Positions 19,291 through 28,740 of a DNA stretch of 64,000 nt are shown here, piece by piece. The stretch is taken from NCBI GenBank assembly GCA_009926305.1, contig RFPC01000001.1, positions 1-64,000 of the forward strand, given 5' to 3'. Both the position numbers and the translations under genes were made by a program. The notes beneath the pieces are model-generated. The model saw only the letters and a list, made by a program, of their open reading frames with translations, ran no database searches and was not told where the DNA came from. Source of the stretch: a bacterium. Lineage in GTDB: Bacteria; Bdellovibrionota_C; UBA2361; RFPC01. Numbering within the stretch: the stretch's first letter is position 1; every line of letters starts with the position of its first letter.

Positions 19291-19370
19291 TGCCCATCTT
19301 GAATGGTGCTAAGAAAGTAGACTTTTTGAAGAGAGATTGAGTAAGATTAAGGCGTTACGGGAGATTAATA

Positions 19371-20075
19371 ATGAAATTATCGGTCATCATCCCCTGCTAT
19401 AATGAACGTCACACGATCCATGAGATTGTAAAGGTGGTTCAGGAGAGTCCGGTCTTTGTAGATGGCATCGTAGAGCCAGAGTTGATCATCGTTGATGATT
19501 GTTCGACTGATGGTACGAGGCAGATACTTCGCGATGAGATGGAGTCCCGCGTTTCAAGAGTTATTTATCATGATCAAAACCAGGGAAAGGGAGCGGCTCT
19601 TCGCACTGGATTTGAGCACGCAACTGGGGATGTGATCATTGTTCAGGATGCTGACCTAGAGTATGACCCCCGAGAGTATGGAATTCTCTTAGGCCCAATT
19701 CTTGAGGATAAAGCTGATGTTGTTTTCGGCTCTCGCTTTATGGGAAGCGGCCCTCATCGAGTAGTTTATTTCTGGCATATGATCGGGAATAGAGTACTTA
19801 CGCTCTTATCGAATATGTTTACGAACATTAACCTGACTGATATGGAGACCTGCTACAAGCTCTTTCGAAAGGAGGTGCTTGCTGGAATCATCATAGAGGA
19901 GAATCGCTTTGGCTTTGAACCAGAGATTACTGCCAAAATAGCCAAAGGACGATGGCGTGTTTATGAGGTTGGTATCTCGTATTATGGCCGAACGTATGAA
20001 GAGGGAAAGAAGATAGGCTGGCGAGACGGAGTTCGCGCAATTTATGCGATCATTAAGTACAATGTTTGGAAGTAG
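19371..20075 (+). CDS. Family 2 glycosyltransferase, dolichyl-phosphate-mannose-synthase-like
   Basis: 234 aa, a GT-A domain with no membrane tail: [14 protein letters not shown] at the start, VDDCSTDGT, the metal-binding DADLEYDP, and [12 protein letters not shown]. This resembles the catalytic part of polyprenyl-phosphate hexose synthases, which load a sugar onto a lipid carrier. ATG 19371 follows a weak GGGAG. Its end overlaps the start of the HAD-UbiA gene, so it belongs with the lipid-linked arabinose genes. Confidence 0.85.
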   Translation: MKLSVIIPCYNERHTIHEIVKVVQESPVFVDGIVEPELIIVDDCSTDGTRQILRDEMESRVSRVIYHDQNQGKGAALRTGFEHATGDVIIVQDADLEYDPREYGILLGPILEDKADVVFGSRFMGSGPHRVVYFWHMIGNRVLTLLSNMFTNINLTDMETCYKLFRKEVLAGIIIEENRFGFEPEITAKIAKGRWRVYEVGISYYGRTYEEGKKIGWRDGVRAIYAIIKYNVWK

Positions 20076-21550
20076 ATTTGGTGGAGCATCAAAGCACACA
20101 GAGGGAGCAGGAGAGCGATTCCTCAACAGCAAACGTAGCGGTACCTTTGTGTGTTGATCTCGACGGGACGCTTGTAAAAACCGATCTCTTCTTTGAAAGC
20201 ATCGTACTGCTACTCTGGAAGAGTCCGTGGCGCATTTTCGAGTTGTTCATTTCCCTGCTGAAAGGTCGTTCATGTTGTAAGGCGTGGATAGCAGAAGAGG
20301 TGCTTCCTCGTTTTGAGCTCTTGCCGTATCGCGAAGATGTACTTGCGTATATCCAACAGGAGCGTGAACGCGGCAGGAAAATTATTCTGGCTACAGCGAG
20401 TCATGCTCGTGTAGCAGAAGGGGTTGCTGGTCATCTCGGTCTGTTTGATGAGGTTCATGCAACGACGGCTGAAAGGAATTTAAAGGGAAAAAATAAGGCA
20501 ACCTTTTTGCGAGAACGATTTCAGGTCTATGAATATATTGGCGACTCAGGAGCCGACCTTTCTGTATGGAAGAGTGCAAGCGGTGCGGGAATTGTAGAGT
20601 CTCGAGCTCGTCTCACTCAGAGCGCTTTGGCACTGCATCCAAACGCGAAGCGGTTTTCTTCTGGTCGCAAGCCTTTTGCAGGGCTTCGAATGTTACGGAT
20701 ACATCAATGGGTCAAGAATCTCCTCATATTCTTGCCTATATTGATGGCGCATCGAATCTCAGAAGTTCAGCTGATGGGGCAAGCCTGTATTGCATTCCTC
20801 CTTTTTTCCATGACGGCTTCAGCGGTGTACATTTTCAATGATCTTGGCGATGTCGAGAATGATAGAACACATCATTTGAAAAAGAAGAGGCCGCTGGCAG
20901 CGGGAGATATCTCAATACCATTTGCTATTGGTACTGGTATCGCCTTGCTTGTAACAGCACTAGCCCTCTCGACGCTTCTCCCGCTTCAGTTCTCCTTGGT
21001 ATTGATTGGATATTTTATTCTTACATCGGCATATTCTCTTGCGTTAAAAACAGTTGCGGTCCTCGATGTTGTTACTTTGGCTTCATTGTATACCGTTCGG
21101 ATTATTGCAGGTGGCGCTGCTACCGGAGTGCTGGTCTCGGAGTGGTTACTGACGTTCTCTCTCTTTATCTTTTTCAGTCTTGCATGCATGAAGCGACTAT
21201 CTGAGTTGTTAGGACTTGCGAAGAGAAACCTCACACAGACAGTTGGTCGTGGATATCAAGCTGACGACATTGAGCAGATGGCCATTTTCGGTTCCGTCAG
21301 TGGATATCTCTCCGTTCTCGTGCTTGCACTCTATATTAATTCTCCGACTGTAACGAAGCTATATCAGTCGCCTGCCTTCTTATGGCTTCTTTGTCCAGTA
21401 CTCCTCTTTTGGATTACGCGCATTTGGCTCCTTGCTCGTAGAGGCGAGGTGCATGAAGATCCGATAGTGTTTGCTTTGCGAGATCGGGTAAGTTACCTCG
21501 TGTTTGGACTGGCATTAGGAATAATGCTGTTAGCAAGTACACTGGCTTAG
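20066..21550 (+). CDS. HAD phosphatase-UbiA prenyltransferase fusion, decaprenyl-phosphate phosphoribosyltransferase-like
   Basis: Residues about 25-195 form a HAD domain ([22 protein letters not shown]). From about 205 on is a polytopic UbiA domain with [15 protein letters not shown] and the prenyl-diphosphate/Mg motif [10 protein letters not shown]. The UbiA half matches enzymes that transfer phosphoribose from PRPP to polyprenyl phosphate (Rv3806c type). The HAD half could remove the 5-phosphate from the product. DprE1- and DprE2-like genes follow directly, supporting a polyprenyl-phospho-arabinose pathway. The start is ambiguous: TTG 20066 is the longest, and GTG 20081 with GGAAG upstream is equally plausible. 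494 aa from 20066. Confidence 0.85.
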   Translation: MEVDLVEHQSTQREQESDSSTANVAVPLCVDLDGTLVKTDLFFESIVLLLWKSPWRIFELFISLLKGRSCCKAWIAEEVLPRFELLPYREDVLAYIQQERERGRKIILATASHARVAEGVAGHLGLFDEVHATTAERNLKGKNKATFLRERFQVYEYIGDSGADLSVWKSASGAGIVESRARLTQSALALHPNAKRFSSGRKPFAGLRMLRIHQWVKNLLIFLPILMAHRISEVQLMGQACIAFLLFSMTASAVYIFNDLGDVENDRTHHLKKKRPLAAGDISIPFAIGTGIALLVTALALSTLLPLQFSLVLIGYFILTSAYSLALKTVAVLDVVTLASLYTVRIIAGGAATGVLVSEWLLTFSLFIFFSLACMKRLSELLGLAKRNLTQTVGRGYQADDIEQMAIFGSVSGYLSVLVLALYINSPTVTKLYQSPAFLWLLCPVLLFWITRIWLLARRGEVHEDPIVFALRDRVSYLVFGLALGIMLLASTLA

Positions 21551-21576
21551 CCTTTAGAGGAAAGGGAAAATCCCTC

Positions 21577-22935
21577 ATGAACCGTTCCGAAATTGACAGT
21601 GCGTATTCATTCCGAGAAGGCAGTTGCTCATGGGGACGGTATCCCACGGCTATTCATCATGAGCATCCGCTCCAATGGCGGACAGAGACGCTTCTCTCTG
21701 AATTTACAGACAAGCAGATAAACCTCCTTCCCTTCGGTAAGGGTCGCTCGTATGGGGACGTCTGCCTCAATGATGAAGGAGCGCTGCTCACCACTGGACT
21801 TCTTGATCGAATCATCACATTTGATCCCAGCACTGGAGTTCTTGAAGCTGAAGCAGGCATGACGCTTGAGCAGCTTCTTCGCTTTGCCGTCCCAAAAGGT
21901 TGGTTTTTGCCCGTTAGTCCTGGCACTCAGTTTGTCACCTTGGGTGGAGCAGTTGCGAATGATATCCATGGGAAGAATCATCATTGCGCGGGCACTTTCG
22001 GCCGACATGTTTTGAGCATAGAGCTTGAGCGCTCAGAAGAGGGGGTTGTTGTGTGTAGTCGTGAGGCTCATGGAGACCTTTTCGCAGCGACAGTCGCTGG
22101 ACTCGGACTAACGGGACTCATAAGAACTATAACCCTTCAACTGAAGCGGATAGAATCCCCATATTTTGACGTCGAGACAATAAAATTTGATCGCTATGAA
22201 GAGTTCTTTGAAATAGCTTCAGAATCGGATCAAAGCTATGATTACACCGTGGCATGGATTGATTGTGTGAATCGGTCTCCGCACCTTGGAAGGGGCCACT
22301 TCATGCGGGGAAACCACAGTCCTGCTCAATCTTCGAGTGAGCTCTTAAGGACGGCTCGACGTTCTTTTCTCAGTGTCCCCGTTTCTTTTCCCCGTTTTGT
22401 TTTAAGCAGGAAGACAGTCTCTCTTTTTAATCACCTGTATTATCATCGTCAGCGAGAGAAGATAAAAGTGACACGTGAGCATTACCGCCCATTTTTCTAT
22501 CCCTTGGACAGTGTTAGAGGGTGGAATAAGATTTACGGCAGAGGTGGATTCCTGCAGTTTCAGTGCGTGATTCCTGTTGAGAAGAAAGAGGAGGGAATTG
22601 GAGCGATTCTTGAGCGAGTCGTTGAGAATGGAAAGGCGTCTTTCCTCGCTGTGATCAAGGAGTTTGGCGAAATCCGCTCGCCAGGAATGTTAAGTTTCCC
22701 ACGACCTGGAGTGACGCTGTGCCTGGATTTTCCGATGGAGGGTGCTTCAACCCTCAGGCTTTTTCACCAACTTGAAGAGCTGGTCTGTGGATATGATGGT
22801 GCTTTGTATCCAGCAAAAGATGCATGTATGCGACCTGAGAGTTTCCAAAAGTTTTTTCCAAGACTAGAGGAATTTAAGCGATGGAAAGATCCGAAGTTTT
22901 CTTCTTCTTTCTGGCGTAGGATGCAAAATATCTAG
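21577..22935 (+). CDS. dprE1: DprE1-like FAD-dependent decaprenylphosphoryl-ribose oxidase
   Basis: Oxidises the 2'-hydroxyl of polyprenyl-phospho-ribose. The FAD-binding (PCMH type) part includes FGKGRSYGDVCLND, VSPGTQFVTLGGAVANDIHGKNHH and GTFGRHV. The C-terminal part retains YPAKDACMRPESFQKFFP; its lysine corresponds to the active-site Lys of mycobacterial DprE1. 452 aa matches the family. It lies between the phosphoribosyltransferase and the DprE2-like SDR, which supports the function. Confidence 0.88.
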   Translation: MNRSEIDSAYSFREGSCSWGRYPTAIHHEHPLQWRTETLLSEFTDKQINLLPFGKGRSYGDVCLNDEGALLTTGLLDRIITFDPSTGVLEAEAGMTLEQLLRFAVPKGWFLPVSPGTQFVTLGGAVANDIHGKNHHCAGTFGRHVLSIELERSEEGVVVCSREAHGDLFAATVAGLGLTGLIRTITLQLKRIESPYFDVETIKFDRYEEFFEIASESDQSYDYTVAWIDCVNRSPHLGRGHFMRGNHSPAQSSSELLRTARRSFLSVPVSFPRFVLSRKTVSLFNHLYYHRQREKIKVTREHYRPFFYPLDSVRGWNKIYGRGGFLQFQCVIPVEKKEEGIGAILERVVENGKASFLAVIKEFGEIRSPGMLSFPRPGVTLCLDFPMEGASTLRLFHQLEELVCGYDGALYPAKDACMRPESFQKFFPRLEEFKRWKDPKFSSSFWRRMQNI

Positions 22936-22947
22936 GAGCTAGAAGTA

Positions 22948-23688
22948 ATGACTCGATCGATTCTCATTTTTGGCGCTACCTCTCGGATTGCGGAGTGTGT
23001 TGCAAGAAAGTATGCCGAGCAAAAAGCGAGTATTATTCTTGTTGGAAGAAATCAAGAGAAATTGGGGGCTATATCGCAAGATCTCTTGATGCGCGGTGCA
23101 AATGATGTCCAGTATTATCAACTCGATCTTGCAGCGATAGGGGATATCCAAGAGTTTTTTACACAAAATTCAAAATTGAGTTCTGTCGTTGATACGGTAT
23201 TAGTCGCACATGGTGTATTACCCAATCAGCAAGATATACAGAATTCGTGGACGCTGATACGGCAGAGTTATGAAGTGAATCTGATGAGTGCTATGTGTAT
23301 CGCTACAGAGGTAACTCAGTGGTTTGAGGAGCAAGGGAGAGGCACGCTTGCTGTCATCACCTCTGTTGCAGGTGACAGGGCAAGAAAATCGAACTACATC
23401 TATGGAGCAGCTAAGGGAGGACTTTCTCTTTTCCTCCAGGGATTAAGGAATCGATTTGGTAGTACCCCTATTCGCATTATCGATATTCGTCCCGGTTTTG
23501 TGGATACCCCTATGACAGCTCACTTGCCCAAGGGGCCATTGTTTGCAGAGCCTGAAAGAGTGGCTGAAGGAATTGTAAAGGCAATCGATAGAGGTGCTGA
23601 TATTGTATACTTACCGTGGTTTTGGCGCTGGATACTTCTTTGTATTAGGCTTATCCCTGAAGTAATTTTTAAGAAGTTATCGTTGTGA
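22948..23688 (+). CDS. dprE2: DprE2-like SDR, keto-arabinose reductase
   Basis: Short-chain dehydrogenase of 246 aa with FGATSRIAECVARKYAEQ and the catalytic YGAAK preceded by ITSVAGDRAR. The altered glycine motif (GATSRIA) and the C-terminal hydrophobic end (WRWILLCIRLIPEVIF) are typical of DprE2, which reduces the 2-keto intermediate from DprE1 to give polyprenyl-phospho-arabinose. It starts 12 bases after dprE1 and overlaps the next gene by four. Confidence 0.87.
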   Translation: MTRSILIFGATSRIAECVARKYAEQKASIILVGRNQEKLGAISQDLLMRGANDVQYYQLDLAAIGDIQEFFTQNSKLSSVVDTVLVAHGVLPNQQDIQNSWTLIRQSYEVNLMSAMCIATEVTQWFEEQGRGTLAVITSVAGDRARKSNYIYGAAKGGLSLFLQGLRNRFGSTPIRIIDIRPGFVDTPMTAHLPKGPLFAEPERVAEGIVKAIDRGADIVYLPWFWRWILLCIRLIPEVIFKKLSL

Positions 23689-24698
23689 GAATTATTTTTT
23701 CTACATTTCTCTTTCTCTTATTCGGCTATGGGTGTGCGCTACCGCCTTCGCAATCTTCCACAAGCCCATATGTTTCAGTTAACGACAGTGCTCTGATCGA
23801 AGCGGTTAGGGATGGGCTTGGGTATGCCAACCAAGGTCGTTTTATCAATGCTGAATTCTCGTTTCGAAAGGCGCTCTTTTATTCTCCTGAGAATTTTGAC
23901 GTGCAGCTCAATCTGGCAACGGTACTGGGTGAACAAAGAATATATAGTGAGGCGAAAGCACTTCTACGCCATCTGCTCTTAAAAAGTCCAGGAGATATGC
24001 GAGTTTTGGGCGCGGTGGCTCGTCTAGCAGTCAGTGAAGGTGATTATGAATCCGCCAAGAGGTTTTATCATAAAATTCTTGAAGTGATAGTGACAGCTGC
24101 TACACCAGAAAAATATGATTCAATTCGGAGGAATGTTCTTCTTAGCCTTTCTACGATTGCTTTTCGTTTAGGAATGGAAGAAGAAGCACTTTGTAACTCT
24201 GAGCTGGCGCTTCGGGATTTAGGAAGAAATGTGGAGCAGAGTGCACGGCACGCAAATTTGTTGCTCGCAACTGGCCATCTTGATCAAATGCAAGAATATC
24301 TCGAATCTTTGCAGATCGAACCGCTGCCACAAGCACTGCTCCATCAAAAGGTCTTGTTATCATTTGAGCTTGGTGATGATGATGAAGCGGCCTCGCTCTG
24401 TGAAGCGGTGCTCCTGCAGGGGGTAAGGAGTTCGAAGTTTGAAGTTGACTGTCTCTGGATTATTGCTCTCGCAAGAGAATTTCAAATTCTAAGGAGTGAT
24501 GGTGTCGATATCTCAGAATCAGTAAAAGCTCGTGGTTTTAGTCTCCCGCATCGAGAATATGCTCAAGAGGATTTATTTACATCATTCCGCTTAATGGATG
24601 AATTGCTCACTATTCAGGATCAAGTGGCGGTAGGTCAGGTGCAAGATGGTCAGTTATTTGCTTATCCCGGAAAAAAGGAAGCTGAGCAGGCGGCATGA
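23685..24698 (+). CDS. TPR lipoprotein
   Basis: 337 aa starting with GTG 23685, overlapping the previous stop. The N-terminal segment FLFLLFGYGCALPP is a lipoprotein signal (lipobox ending at Cys17). About residues 35-130 carry tetratricopeptide-like helices (GLGYANQGRFINAEFSFRKA; NLATVLGEQRIYSEAKALLR), with further helical repeats to about 250. It is probably anchored in the periplasm facing the envelope. Coupling to the glycan genes hints at a role in assembly or export of the glycan, but its function is not known. Confidence 0.8.
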   Translation: MRIIFSTFLFLLFGYGCALPPSQSSTSPYVSVNDSALIEAVRDGLGYANQGRFINAEFSFRKALFYSPENFDVQLNLATVLGEQRIYSEAKALLRHLLLKSPGDMRVLGAVARLAVSEGDYESAKRFYHKILEVIVTAATPEKYDSIRRNVLLSLSTIAFRLGMEEEALCNSELALRDLGRNVEQSARHANLLLATGHLDQMQEYLESLQIEPLPQALLHQKVLLSFELGDDDEAASLCEAVLLQGVRSSKFEVDCLWIIALAREFQILRSDGVDISESVKARGFSLPHREYAQEDLFTSFRLMDELLTIQDQVAVGQVQDGQLFAYPGKKEAEQAA

Positions 24699-24816
24699 TT
24701 GCTGTTAGAGGTTTCCCTCGTATCCTGATTTCCTCTCGTAACCTGGTTGGATTTCGGGATGTATCAAGATGTTTTCTCGATTGGTTCGGAAAGAACCCGA
24801 GAGCGGAGCGCTTGGC

Positions 24817-26427
24817 TTAATCAGTATATCGGTGAGAGATGTTTTTTTCGGCGCTTCCGTAAAGAGAGAGGACGTCTTTTGGATGTATGAGGGCCTTTGA
24901 GAGGCGGCTGATAGAGGGATCAAATCCATTCGGCTTCGCAAAGAGCATTTGGAGAGCATCAGCGGTAATCTGGGCGGTTGATACAGCATGAATACGATTT
25001 CCGAATGGTCCAGTCGGACCGAATTTTCCCATGGGAATATCGACTAACGAGCACGTGTCGGTAATAACCCAAGCATCAACATAGGGCGAGGAAAGTGCTT
25101 TTTCAGCAAACTCACCAACAGCCTGCATATGAGAAACCATTCCGATGAATAATTTCGAACCGGTAAATCGCCTTCTTCTCAGTTTCTGAGTTGGATCATC
25201 AAGAATCTGCTGTCTTTCAGATTCTGTGAGATGCCCATGCTTGGCAAGTGCTCCTGCTAGGATCATAGAGGAGAGGGAGGAACCGATATCATCTGAGCCG
25301 AGAGCAATGACGGGGAGCTCAGTGCTCTTATCCATTAAGAGCCGACTATCGACACTAGCATCGTTCCTCTTTTTTACAACTGCGACCTCTGCTTGTTCTA
25401 TCCCAATCAGATCTCCGAGGAATTTATTCCTCGCATATGCGGAGTTGTCTGGACTAATGAATCCAACCGAAGGTTGTTGAAATAGAGACCTTCCCCTGAG
25501 CCAGTTTACTCCATTCACTCCGTTTCGCAGTTTAAGGTGTTTTTGCATATACGGTAAGACGGCAGCGGAGGGAAAAACAGCTTCGATTTTGAAGTTTCCA
25601 TCAGACACCAGACCAAATTGTTTAAAGTGGGGGTCAAATGTCAGCAGCCTGTTTACTCCGACCGCTTTGAGCCGCGCTATATATTCGGGATACATTGCGG
25701 CTTCACGTATATCACGAGTAGGTCGGTCGCTACGCATTGGAAAATAGGGAGAAATTACCGTGATATCACTGCAGTGATTTTGTTTCGCAGCAGTGCAGAA
25801 GCCGCTTAATTCTCCAATGCAAAGGTTTGGGCTTTTGGAGGGATCAATAAAGATGACGAGGTGATTCTTTCTAACATTTGGCAGTCGAAAGTTTTCTCCC
25901 CCGTCTGCATACCTGACAGGAGTCCAGTGCGAGAGCTTCACATTTTGGGCGTCTGCTTCTCGGCCAAGGTTAGCGCGGATGGCAGAGATTGTTCTCTCAG
26001 CGTAATTATTCGCAAGACCGATTGCAAAAAATCGTACATTCGAGAAGTCTGCTCTGGGGCCCTCTTGGCTGGATGCCTTAAACAGTTGTTCTTCAAGTGA
26101 GCTCCGGTGCAAGTTATCGAACTCTCGCATATCTTCAAGAGCGCGCTTCCACTGCGGGCTATTGGGTCGTAGTTGAAAGCTTCCATTCCCTGAGTGAACG
26201 GGAATTGAGTCTTGTCCTACTTCTTTTGTAAGTTCAGTTATACGTTTACTCAGGGCTTTCACTTCTTCAGGAGAGAGGGTATCAGGAGACTTCCCAATTC
26301 GAGCGAGTCCACTCGGAGACAGGATGAACTCTACATCGCTACGATCAAGATTATTTATGTTTTCAAGCGTTGCCTTTTTCCCAGGTCTTTCAGGAGAGGG
26401 GATATCGCCTTGTGGAGTTGAATACAT
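24817..26427 (-). CDS. Ribose-phosphate pyrophosphokinase-like protein with N-terminal extension
   Basis: 536 aa from ATG 26427 (the frame continues to TTG 26496). After about 120 residues of unrecognised, partly polar sequence comes a two-domain phosphoribosyltransferase-like region: RYADGGENFRLP, ITVISPYFPMRSDRPTRD (equivalent of PYYGYARQDRK), LLTFDPHFKQFG, FISPDNSAYARNKFLGDL and VAVVKKRN. The PRPP-binding loop, normally VDDMIDTGGT, is ALGSDDIGSSLSS here, so catalysis is uncertain. Ordinary PRPP synthetases are about 315 aa. It converges with the polyprenyl-arabinose genes, whose first enzyme should use PRPP. It may be catalytic, or regulatory like PRPP-synthetase-associated proteins. Confidence 0.75.
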   Translation of the reverse strand: MYSTPQGDIPSPERPGKKATLENINNLDRSDVEFILSPSGLARIGKSPDTLSPEEVKALSKRITELTKEVGQDSIPVHSGNGSFQLRPNSPQWKRALEDMREFDNLHRSSLEEQLFKASSQEGPRADFSNVRFFAIGLANNYAERTISAIRANLGREADAQNVKLSHWTPVRYADGGENFRLPNVRKNHLVIFIDPSKSPNLCIGELSGFCTAAKQNHCSDITVISPYFPMRSDRPTRDIREAAMYPEYIARLKAVGVNRLLTFDPHFKQFGLVSDGNFKIEAVFPSAAVLPYMQKHLKLRNGVNGVNWLRGRSLFQQPSVGFISPDNSAYARNKFLGDLIGIEQAEVAVVKKRNDASVDSRLLMDKSTELPVIALGSDDIGSSLSSMILAGALAKHGHLTESERQQILDDPTQKLRRRRFTGSKLFIGMVSHMQAVGEFAEKALSSPYVDAWVITDTCSLVDIPMGKFGPTGPFGNRIHAVSTAQITADALQMLFAKPNGFDPSISRLSKALIHPKDVLSLYGSAEKNISHRYTD

Positions 26428-26591
26428 ATTAATCTTACTTTGATGCCACCCTAGGGAATAGTGACGCTGTTCTATTGTGGTTGCGCTTTCAACCAAGTAG
26501 CCTAACGCCTTCTATTTTTTAAGTAAAGTAATAGCCTTTTGAGCGGAACTTCTCTTTGGAACTTTTTTTCAGTAGACTCAGGTAATTACCT

Positions 26592-28445
26592 ATGATCATG
26601 CTTGTTTTTGCCTGTCTTGCCCTGCTCGCCGGGCCACTTCTTTACCAGTTGGTGAACCGTAGTCCGCGGGCTCTTAACGCGATCGATGGCTTTGTATTTG
26701 TTTCAATCAGCGGGCTGTTAATCATCCATCTTCTGGCGGAGTCGGATGAGTCTTTTGGATTTTTAACCCTTGGAGTGCTTGCACTCGGTCTCTTTGGACC
26801 GCTTTTTTTGGAGCGTTTCTTTCAGCGTATTGAGCACGAAGTGCACATCGCCACCATGATTCTTGGGGCAGTTGGGTTTCTGATTCATACCTCGATTGAT
26901 GGTGCTGCCCTTGCGTTGAATCACGGGGAAGGAATCGTGAGTTCATCTCGCACGTCTTTGATTTCTCTTGCTCCTGCTATTGTCATCCATAGACTTCCTG
27001 TTGGACTTACTCTTTGGTGGCTTTTAAAGCCTCGCTTTGGAATTCCAATTGCTTTTCTTGCTCTTACCTGTGCTGTTGTGGCGACTTTTGGAGGATACGT
27101 TCTTGCAGGCAGCCCCGTAGTGCAATCTTTGGAATATACCTTCCCTTGGGTAGAGGCATTTGTTGCGGGTTCTATACTGCATGTTGTTTTGTTTCGCTTT
27201 CATTTGCATGGAGATGAGCATCACCATATGCATGAGGGTCATGGAGCAGAAGCTCATGGGTCAGGTCATAATGATGCGCACGCTCTTTTGGGAGAGCCAG
27301 CTCGGGGGGTAGAGAAGTGGATCAGTAACGAGGGAATAGGGAATCTTTTAGGAATTCTCCTATTAACTTTTATCTTTTTCTCTATGCCCGCCTCTCATGG
27401 TCATCACCATAGTGAGGTCTCTTTTTTCAGCAGTTTTCTGGCATTGGCCTCTGACAGTGCGCCAGCGCTTCTGTTTGCCTATTTCGCTGGCATTTTTATT
27501 TATGGATTCTTCCCTGAAAGCTCTGTGCAATGGATGAGAAAAGGTGGCAGGGTGCGTCAGGCAGCGAAGGGAATGATGGTAGGGCTGCCCCTTCCAATCT
27601 GTAGTTGTGGCGTATTGCCATACTACCAAGCGTTAGTGAAGAAAGGTGCTCCACCTGCTGCTGCGGTTGCTTTCTTGATAGCGACGCCTGAGTTGGGGCT
27701 TGATGCGGTCTTCCTGTCTCTTCCTCTCCTCGGGAAGGAGCTGATGGTAATACGCCTAGTTGCGAGTGCATTGATTGCATTTGTGGTAGCAGCGATCGTT
27801 TCACGGTTCATCACCCAAAGAAAGACGCTGCCAGTTTTGAATGAGGCTCTTCCCCCGTCATTGAATCAGAGGATAAAAAGAGGAGCTCATTTTGCGTTAG
27901 TCGAACTTGTAGATACGACAGCACCATGGATGTTACTTGGGCTAGTACTTGCTGCCATGGCAGGACCTGTAGTCCAAGAGTTTGGGATTTCTCAACTTCA
28001 TCCCATACTAGAGGTGTTTCTCTTTAGTGGTATCGGAATGGTTGTGTATGTGTGTGCCTCAGGTGCTACTCCGCTGGTTGCTGCATTGCTTGTTGCAGGG
28101 GTATCACCCGGTGCAGGACTCGCATTCCTTCTCACTGGACCTGCTACAAACATAAGCACTTTTGGAATTTTATCGGAGCTTCACGGTAAAAAAATAGCAT
28201 TTCTTTTTGCTGCGTTAATGTTGCTCCTCGCGTTGATGGCAGGGGTGGTCACGAACCTCATGCTTCCAGAGTACTCTGGTATTATCGATCTCGGATCGGA
28301 AGTACACCATGTCGAGCAGGGGCTTTTCCCTGCCCTCCGCAGCATAGCCCTAGCGTTGGTAGCGCTCCTTTTCCTTGCTTCTTTTGCAAGACAAGGCGGC
28401 AGAAAGTTTTTTGGACATGTGTTGGGGGATCAAGTCGGCCATTGA
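26592..28445 (+). CDS. Large metal permease, SO_0444/ArsP-type with ZIP-like N-terminal half
   Basis: 617 aa polytopic membrane protein. The C-terminal half (about 290-615) is a DUF318/ArsP-type permease with the hallmark PICSCGVLPYYQALVKKGAPP and a second half-repeat (VCASGATPLVAALLVAGVSPGAG). The N-terminal half (1-205) has about seven hydrophobic segments, one with IHTSIDGAALAL, resembling the helix IV metal motif of ZIP transporters. The two are joined by a His-rich loop (from about residue 203, HLHGDEHHHMHEGHG). Export or handling of Cu/Zn or a related metal is likely; the substrate is not proven. Relatives of the SO_0444 type are usually shorter. No linked metal regulator is seen. Confidence 0.75.
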   Translation: MIMLVFACLALLAGPLLYQLVNRSPRALNAIDGFVFVSISGLLIIHLLAESDESFGFLTLGVLALGLFGPLFLERFFQRIEHEVHIATMILGAVGFLIHTSIDGAALALNHGEGIVSSSRTSLISLAPAIVIHRLPVGLTLWWLLKPRFGIPIAFLALTCAVVATFGGYVLAGSPVVQSLEYTFPWVEAFVAGSILHVVLFRFHLHGDEHHHMHEGHGAEAHGSGHNDAHALLGEPARGVEKWISNEGIGNLLGILLLTFIFFSMPASHGHHHSEVSFFSSFLALASDSAPALLFAYFAGIFIYGFFPESSVQWMRKGGRVRQAAKGMMVGLPLPICSCGVLPYYQALVKKGAPPAAAVAFLIATPELGLDAVFLSLPLLGKELMVIRLVASALIAFVVAAIVSRFITQRKTLPVLNEALPPSLNQRIKRGAHFALVELVDTTAPWMLLGLVLAAMAGPVVQEFGISQLHPILEVFLFSGIGMVVYVCASGATPLVAALLVAGVSPGAGLAFLLTGPATNISTFGILSELHGKKIAFLFAALMLLLALMAGVVTNLMLPEYSGIIDLGSEVHHVEQGLFPALRSIALALVALLFLASFARQGGRKFFGHVLGDQVGH

Positions 28446-28740
28446 TGGGTTGCCGTACTTTTAAGCTGTTATGGAAATCGTCCCTTATTCTGCGCCACGT
28501 GGTGAGCACTGATGCATGTTGAAGTTTATCAATACCAGTAAAGGGGACTCTCTATGTTCTCAAGCCAAAGAGGAAGGGTGTGCGAGCATCCCACCATTAC
28601 TCGGGAAGGTCGTGCAGAAGGCTTCCCACGTGATCGGAGAGTCAACCGAGCGTTCAAAGGAATACAGTCCTGTGGGCAATAGAATGCTAGAGGCAATAGA
28701 GTGCTAAGACAAAGCGAGACAGGTCAGCTCGGGAACGAGT
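28446..28740. other. Intergenic region without a clear gene
   Basis: 295 bp between convergent genes. Two overlapping short plus-strand frames exist (28516-28707, and 28554-28682 with AAGGGG upstream), but neither resembles a protein family. A 16-bp near-perfect direct repeat (GCAATAGAATGCTAGA / GCAATAGAGTGCTAAG) lies at the right end. No terminator with a U-tract is visible. Confidence 0.3.

Noticed and set aside
24775-24802. Hairpin (TCTCG..GGTTC / GAACC..CGAGA) between convergent genes
   Set aside because: No U-tract after it on either strand, so I did not call it a terminator.
28516-28707. Short overlapping plus-strand frames (63 and 42 codons)
   Set aside because: The 42-codon one at 28554 has AAGGGG upstream, but neither shows protein-like or conserved features.
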